A model generated the notes under the pieces. The model worked only from the letters and a program-made list of their open reading frames with translations, ran no database searches and had not been told where the DNA came from. 9,580 nucleotides of DNA, taken from assembly GCA_900547035.1 (NCBI GenBank), contig URFM01000080.1, forward strand, positions 1 to 9,580, written 5' to 3'. This DNA is from an uncultured Clostridium sp. (GTDB lineage: Bacteria > Bacillota > Clostridia > Lachnospirales > Lachnospiraceae). Positions 5,918 through 9,580 of this stretch are shown here, piece after piece. The position numbers and the translations under genes were made by a program. Each line of letters begins with the position of its first letter. The stretch's first letter is position 1.

Positions 5918-7243
5918 CTATTTCTTTTCATGTTTTGGCAGAGTCACATTCAAAAGAATGGCTACCAGGGTAGCAATAACTACCGGAGATTTGCCGAAAA
6001 TAGTGGTAACCCAGTCGGGGAAAGCCGACAGAGAGGCGGAGGCCTGGGACACGCCCATGCCGAGGGCCGCCGCAAGGCCCACGATGGAAGTGTTGCGGTA
6101 GTTCATATTTTCAGTCATCACCAGCTTCATGCCGGTCATGGCGATGGAGGCGAATACCGATACGGTAGCCCCTCCCAGGACGGCATAGGGGATGGTGGTC
6201 AGCAGAGCGGAAAACTTGGGAAACAGCCCCGCAATCAGGATAATCAGGGCGGAAAGGCCGAGAGTTATCCGATTTACCACCTTGGTGGTTGCCACGATAC
6301 CTACATTCTGGCTGTAGGTGGCGGTAGGAAGACATCCCAGGACGGCGCCGATGATATTGCTGAGGCCGTAACCAAGGATAGCGCCCTGAAGCTCGCTGCT
6401 GGTGGGCTCACGGTCCAGACCGCCTGCGGTGGTGGCGGAGAAGTCTCCGATGGCCTGAACGGAGTTGATTACAAACAGGAGGCCTAAAGCCACACAGGCC
6501 GAAGCTTCAAATGTGATGCCAAAATGCATAACCTGGGGAAGCTGGAAGACACCGGCTTCTCCTACGCTGGTAAAACTGACCATCCCAAAAGGAATGGAGA
6601 AAAGGTATCCGGCAATCATTCCCACCAGGATTGAGGCCAGTTTCAAAAAGCCGGTAGCAAAATGGTTTAAAACGGTTACTACTACCAGAGTAAAGATGGC
6701 CACTACCCAGTTTTGCCAGGAGCCATACCCGGGCTGTCCGCTGCCTCCGGCCATGTAGTTGATGGCGGTAGGGTAGAGGGACAGGCCAATCGTAAAGACC
6801 ACAGTTCCCGCAATCAGAGGAGGAAAGAGACGCCGGATTTTCTTGATGGTAAGCCCTACAAGAATGGCGCAGATTCCGCCCACAACCTGAGCTCCTAAAA
6901 TAGCAGGAATACCTGACTGCTCCGCAATAGCCTGCATACTGGGAACATAGGCAAAGCTTACGCCCAGTATAACCGGAAGTCCGGCGCCTAGGTGAAAGCC
7001 GTTTTTATTTCCAATGGGAAACAGCTGCAGGAGAGTAGCAAGGGCGGAAACCACCAGGGAGGCCTGAATCAGAATGACCCGGTCTGCCGTGCTGATGCCG
7101 GCAGCGCCGGAAATAATAATAGCGGGAGTGACACAGCCTACAATCATAGCTACCACATGCTGCAGAGCCATGGGGAGTGCCTGGCTTAATTTAGGCACTC
7201 CATCCATTTCAAAAAGAGAGGCATGCTGTTTTTCAGCACTCAT
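5918..7243 (-). CDS. Xanthine/uric acid permease, NAT/NCS2 family
   Basis: A 441-residue inner-membrane protein with some 12-14 hydrophobic segments, normal for the nucleobase-ascorbate transporter family. Seen: the QH motif of the first helix (Gln28-His29 in MALQHVVAMIVG), the helix-8 region SVQAIGDFSATT (261-272) and the family signature QNVGIVATTK (312-321), here in the YSQNVG form of the xanthine/urate branch rather than the uracil branch. Known: these are proton-linked importers of xanthine, urate or related bases. Inferred substrate is urate or xanthine, supported by ygeW and carbamate kinase upstream. Odd: the helix-8 position usually held by an essential Glu (Glu272 of E. coli XanQ) seems to be Gln263, and a later usual Asp (GDG) reads GYG at 291-293. 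It begins 12 bases after the kinase stop with a full AAGGAGGTG, so it is the last gene of the operon. Confidence 0.93.
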   Translation of the reverse strand: MSAEKQHASLFEMDGVPKLSQALPMALQHVVAMIVGCVTPAIIISGAAGISTADRVILIQASLVVSALATLLQLFPIGNKNGFHLGAGLPVILGVSFAYVPSMQAIAEQSGIPAILGAQVVGGICAILVGLTIKKIRRLFPPLIAGTVVFTIGLSLYPTAINYMAGGSGQPGYGSWQNWVVAIFTLVVVTVLNHFATGFLKLASILVGMIAGYLFSIPFGMVSFTSVGEAGVFQLPQVMHFGITFEASACVALGLLFVINSVQAIGDFSATTAGGLDREPTSSELQGAILGYGLSNIIGAVLGCLPTATYSQNVGIVATTKVVNRITLGLSALIILIAGLFPKFSALLTTIPYAVLGGATVSVFASIAMTGMKLVMTENMNYRNTSIVGLAAALGMGVSQASASLSAFPDWVTTIFGKSPVVIATLVAILLNVTLPKHEKK

Positions 7244-7248
7244 ATTTC

Positions 7249-7258
7249 CACCTCCTTA
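7249..7258 (-). promoter_or_regulatory. Ribosome binding site of the permease overlapping the kinase stop codon
   Basis: On the minus strand the kinase stop TAA (7258-7256) runs directly into AGGAGGTG, so the near-perfect Shine-Dalgarno of the permease shares bases with the stop codon and precedes its ATG (7243) by about 6 bases. Ribosomes ending the kinase could restart on the permease, which suggests translational coupling. Confidence 0.8.
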
Positions 7259-8209
7259 GGTCAGGTGAATGCGGGTTCCGGTTTTTCCCTGGATTCCGTC
7301 CTTAGCTTTTTCAAGCAGGGTAATGAGGGCGGTGCGCCCTGGCTTCGACTCAGCGAACTTGACGGAGGCCTGTACTTTGGGAAGCATGGAACCGGGAGCA
7401 AAGTGGCCCTGCTTCATATAAGCGCGGGCGGTTTCCGTGTCCAAATCTTCCAACCACTGTTCATCGGGCTTTCCAAAGTTGATAGCAACCTTCTCCACAG
7501 CGGTAAGAATGATTAAAAAGTCCGCATCCAGATTTTCGGCAAGAAGTTCGCTGGCAAAATCCTTATCAATCACAGCGCTGGCGCCCTTTAAGTGATTGCC
7601 CTGGCGCGTAACGGGAATTCCGCCGCCGCCGCAGGCAATCACCAGCTGTCCGGATTCCACCAGAGAGCGGATGGCGCCGATCTCCACGATTTCTACCGGC
7701 TTGGGAGAAGCCACTACCCGGCGGTAGCCTCTTCCGGCATCTTCCTTCATAATGTAGCCGTATTTTTCTTCGGCCAGCTCGGCCTGTTCCTTTGTCATGA
7801 AGTGGCCGATGGGCTTGCTGGGCGTATCGAAGGCGGGATCATCGGCGTCTACTCTTACCTGGGTAATCATGGTGGAAACCGGAATGTCATAGAGTTCCCG
7901 GTTATAAAGCTCTTCTCTCAGCGCGTTCTGGAGATCATAGCCGATATAGGCCTGGCTCATGGCCACACAGACGGAGAGAGGAGTGTTGGGCTGATTGGGA
8001 TCTTCCCGGCTTAAAGCGGCCATAGCGTTATTGATCATGCCTACCTGCGGGCCATTTCCGTGGGCGACGATTACCTCGCAGCCCTCTTCAATTAAATCCA
8101 CAATGGCTCTGGCTGTGATTTTTACTGCCTTCATCTGCTCCGGCAGCGTATTTCCCAGGGCGTTGCCCCCCAAGGCAATAACAATTCGTTTTTTGCGATT
8201 TTCACTCAT
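7256..8209 (-). CDS. arcC: Carbamate kinase
   Basis: A 317-residue cytoplasmic enzyme of the usual family length (about 310). It catalyses reversible transfer of phosphate from carbamoyl phosphate to ADP, giving ATP and carbamate, which falls apart to CO2 and ammonia. Seen: ALGGNALG (12-19), HGNGPQVG (50-57), SKPIGHF (131-137), CGGGGIPV (193-200), VIDKD (213-217) and GSMLPKV (273-279). Lys132, Lys216 and Lys278 sit where the active-site lysines of characterised carbamate kinases lie. The N terminus RKKRIVIALGG is normal. AAGGGGA (about 8223-8217) precedes the ATG. In E. coli the corresponding gene beside ygeW is yqeA. The neighbourhood (YgeW plus a purine permease, no arginine deiminase) points to energy recovery from purine or ureido breakdown rather than from arginine. 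An arginine-pathway arcC by descent cannot be excluded. Confidence 0.96.
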   Translation of the reverse strand: MSENRKKRIVIALGGNALGNTLPEQMKAVKITARAIVDLIEEGCEVIVAHGNGPQVGMINNAMAALSREDPNQPNTPLSVCVAMSQAYIGYDLQNALREELYNRELYDIPVSTMITQVRVDADDPAFDTPSKPIGHFMTKEQAELAEEKYGYIMKEDAGRGYRRVVASPKPVEIVEIGAIRSLVESGQLVIACGGGGIPVTRQGNHLKGASAVIDKDFASELLAENLDADFLIILTAVEKVAINFGKPDEQWLEDLDTETARAYMKQGHFAPGSMLPKVQASVKFAESKPGRTALITLLEKAKDGIQGKTGTRIHLT

Positions 8210-8240
8210 AATGAAATCCCCTTTTCGTTTTTGCGGTTTT

Positions 8241-8284
8241 TATAACAAAATACAAAAGGCTGCCGGCACCAACGACCGGCAGCC
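8241..8284 (-). terminator. Intrinsic terminator after ygeW, inside the operon
   Basis: GGCTGCCGG (8258-8266) pairs perfectly with CCGGCAGCC (8276-8284) around a 9-base loop. On the minus strand it is followed by TTTTGTATTTTGTTATA (8257-8241), an interrupted T tract. It lies about 38 bases after the ygeW stop and about 32 bases before the kinase start. I found no convincing promoter after it, so it probably acts as a partial terminator, giving less kinase and permease than YgeW. Confidence 0.8.
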
Positions 8285-8321
8285 CGGAGTACGTCCTTTC
8301 AGAAAGGGCTGTAATGGTTTT

Positions 8322-9515
8322 TTACTTCATTACTCTGGGAGTTCCCTTCTCCTCCAGCTTCTTTAAGATGTCAGCCGGATCTGCGAACTTGGCCAGCATG
8401 ATCATAGCTGCGATGACATAGGGCTTGTAGCTTGCCTCTTTGTACAGAGGATCGCGGTAGCGGTCAAATACGGAAGCTTCCACCTCGCCGTCTACGCAGC
8501 TGACTCCGTTGATATCAGCAGGCAGGCAGTGCAGATACAGGGCCTTTCCGTCCTTGGTGGTCTTCATCAGCTCCTCGGTGCAGCACCAATCTTTGTGCTC
8601 TGCGTTCTGAGCCAGCAGCTCTTTCTCCAGAGCCTTGATGCCCTCGGTGTCTCCCTCGCCGTACAGGTTGGTTCTCTTCTCCATAGCTGCGAACGGCGCC
8701 CAGCTCTTGGGATATACGATGTCCGCATCCTTGAAGGCGTCCGCCATGTCGTGGGATACACGGAAGGAACCGCCGGACTTCTCCGCGTTCTTTCTTGCCA
8801 CTTCCTCTACCTCGGGCATGATCTCATAGCCCTCGGGATGAGCCAGCACAACTTCCATTCCCATACGGGTCATCAGGCCTACCACACCCTGAGGTACGGA
8901 CAGGGGCTTGCCGTAAGAAGGAGAGTAAGCCCAGGTCATGGCCAGCTTCTTGCCCTTCAGATTCTCCACTCCGCCGAACTCATGGATGATGTGGAGCATA
9001 TCGGCCATACACTGGGTGGGATGGTCGATGTCGCACTGTAAGTTTACCAGGGTGGGCTTCTGCTCCAGGATTCCATCCTTGTAGCCCTGGGTTACGGAGT
9101 CCACTACTTCGTGCATGTAGGCGTTGCCCTTGCCGATGTACATGTCGTCGCGGATGCCGATGACGTCGGCCATGAAGGACACCATGTTGGCGGTCTCGCG
9201 GACGGTCTCGCCGTGGGCGATCTGGCTCTTGCCCTCGTCCAGATCCTGCACCTCCAGGCCCAGCAGGTTGCAGGCGGAGGCGAAGGAGAAGCGGGTGCGG
9301 GTGGAGTTGTCGCGGAACAGGGAGATACCTAGGCCGGACTCGAAAATCTTGGTGGAGATGTTGTGCTCGCGCATGTAGCGCAGGGCGTCGGCGATGGTGA
9401 AGACGGCCTCGAGCTCGTCGTCGGTCTTTTCCCAGGTCAGGAAGAAGTCGCCCTCGTACATCTCTTTGAAGTTGAGCTTGTTGAGCTTGTCAATATAGTT
9501 CTGAAGGTTTTCCAT
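8322..9515 (-). CDS. ygeW: YgeW-type knotted carbamoyltransferase
   Basis: A 397-residue cytoplasmic protein that matches E. coli YgeW along its length by eye, with stretches such as GLGIS, LDEGKSQIAHGETVRETAN and MTWAYSPSYGKPLSVPQG. Seen: carbamoyl-phosphate-binding STRTR (71-75), HPTQ (165-168) and HCLPAD (329-334), as in aspartate/ornithine carbamoyltransferases. Known: YgeW is a separate branch with a trefoil knot; ornithine and aspartate are not its substrates, and its genes group with ygeX, ygeY, hyuA, xanthine dehydrogenases and carbamate kinase in clusters tied genetically to anaerobic urate/purine use. Inferred: it removes a carbamoyl group from a ureido intermediate by phosphorolysis, feeding carbamate kinase. 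AAGGAGA (9530-9524) sets the start. Odd: codons 1-135 nearly all end in G/C and use only CGC for arginine, while later codons are mixed, with GTA, GGA, CGT and AGA, as in the other genes here. Confidence 0.95.
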   Translation of the reverse strand: MENLQNYIDKLNKLNFKEMYEGDFFLTWEKTDDELEAVFTIADALRYMREHNISTKIFESGLGISLFRDNSTRTRFSFASACNLLGLEVQDLDEGKSQIAHGETVRETANMVSFMADVIGIRDDMYIGKGNAYMHEVVDSVTQGYKDGILEQKPTLVNLQCDIDHPTQCMADMLHIIHEFGGVENLKGKKLAMTWAYSPSYGKPLSVPQGVVGLMTRMGMEVVLAHPEGYEIMPEVEEVARKNAEKSGGSFRVSHDMADAFKDADIVYPKSWAPFAAMEKRTNLYGEGDTEGIKALEKELLAQNAEHKDWCCTEELMKTTKDGKALYLHCLPADINGVSCVDGEVEASVFDRYRDPLYKEASYKPYVIAAMIMLAKFADPADILKKLEEKGTPRVMK

Positions 9516-9580
9516 AGCGGCAATCTCCTTTTCTTTTTTGTTGTGGGGTAGGGGCGGCCCTTGTGGCCGCCCGCGGGCGG
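9111..9580. other. High-GC block of differing codon use
   Basis: Hand counts give about 64% GC for 9121-9420 against about 55% for 8821-9120. Third codon positions are about 93% G/C in ygeW codons 1-135 and about 72% in codons 136-270. The change is abrupt near codon 136 (9108-9110). The block continues through the start of ygeW into GC-rich palindromes at the edge. It may be a recombined segment from a higher-GC relative or a join made in assembly. Confidence 0.6.
9552..9580. repeat. Overlapping GC-rich palindromes upstream of ygeW
   Basis: GGGCGGCC (9552-9559) pairs with GGCCGCCC (9565-9572) around a 5-base loop. The second arm overlaps a perfect 14-base palindrome, CCGCCCGCGGGCGG (9567-9580), which reaches the window edge. 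Only one of the two hairpins can form at a time. No U tract follows on either strand within view. It resembles dispersed intergenic GGGGCGGCC-type repeats of high-GC clostridia, a likeness from memory only. Confidence 0.6.

Noticed and set aside
5876..6487. 203-residue open frame on the plus strand opposite the permease
   Set aside because: It overlaps the terminator and the 3' part of the permease and has low-complexity Gly/Arg/His composition typical of an antisense shadow.
7244..7260. Purine or xanthine riboswitch before the permease
   Set aside because: The gap between kinase and permease is only 12 bases, and no aptamer-like structure is visible before the kinase either.
8529..9041. 170-residue open frame on the plus strand opposite ygeW
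   Set aside because: It is a shadow of ygeW's strong codon bias, with no ribosome binding site and no recognisable family.
8322..9515. Calling the carbamoyltransferase an ornithine or putrescine carbamoyltransferase
   Set aside because: Although STRTR, HPTQ and HCLPAD are shared, long stretches match the YgeW branch specifically, and the length (397) exceeds the usual 310-340 residues.

Overview
The window looks like a chromosomal stretch of a low-to-mid GC Gram-positive gut anaerobe, most likely a Clostridium-like Lachnospiraceae. The reasons are strong AGGAGG-type ribosome binding sites before almost every gene, an HPr-like protein that keeps the Firmicutes regulatory serine, a secreted protein with choline-binding-type cell-wall repeats, a FliB-type lysine N-methylase typical of clostridia, and intrinsic hairpin-plus-U terminators. 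The taxonomic call is inference; no RNA gene is present to anchor it.

Left part (1-3297, + strand): the tail of an unidentified reading frame; a 75-residue HPr-like protein that keeps the Ser46 region but lacks the phosphorylatable histidine; a strong terminator; a promoter with a structured leader; a dihydrofolate-reductase-fold (RibD C-terminal type) protein; a FliB-type lysine N-methylase; and a MerR regulator with a GyrI-like effector domain. The MerR gene is preceded by a textbook MerR promoter with a 19-bp spacer and a dyad inside it.

Middle (3298-5917, + strand): a secreted protein with cell-wall-binding repeats, its ribosome binding site inside a small hairpin; its terminator; a 24-bp imperfect tandem repeat; a good sigma-A promoter; and an isocitrate lyase/PEP mutase superfamily enzyme with all lyase hallmarks. 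A long hairpin between the convergent transcription units ends both.

Right part (5918-9580, - strand, read from right to left): ygeW (knotted carbamoyltransferase-like), carbamate kinase, and a xanthine/uric acid permease of the NAT/NCS2 family. This matches part of the gene set recently tied to anaerobic purine/urate breakdown in gut bacteria. The inferred flow is that the permease imports the purine, downstream enzymes (probably beyond the right edge) open the rings to ureido compounds, YgeW handles the carbamoyl group, and carbamate kinase turns carbamoyl phosphate plus ADP into ATP. A terminator lies between ygeW and the kinase, while the kinase stop codon abuts the permease ribosome binding site.

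Most notable anomaly: ygeW is compositionally mosaic. Its first ~135 codons almost always end in G or C (10 of 135 end in A/T), the next 135 do not (38 of 135), and the high-GC block continues into overlapping GC-rich palindromes at the window edge. This suggests a recombination junction, or an assembly join, near position 9110.
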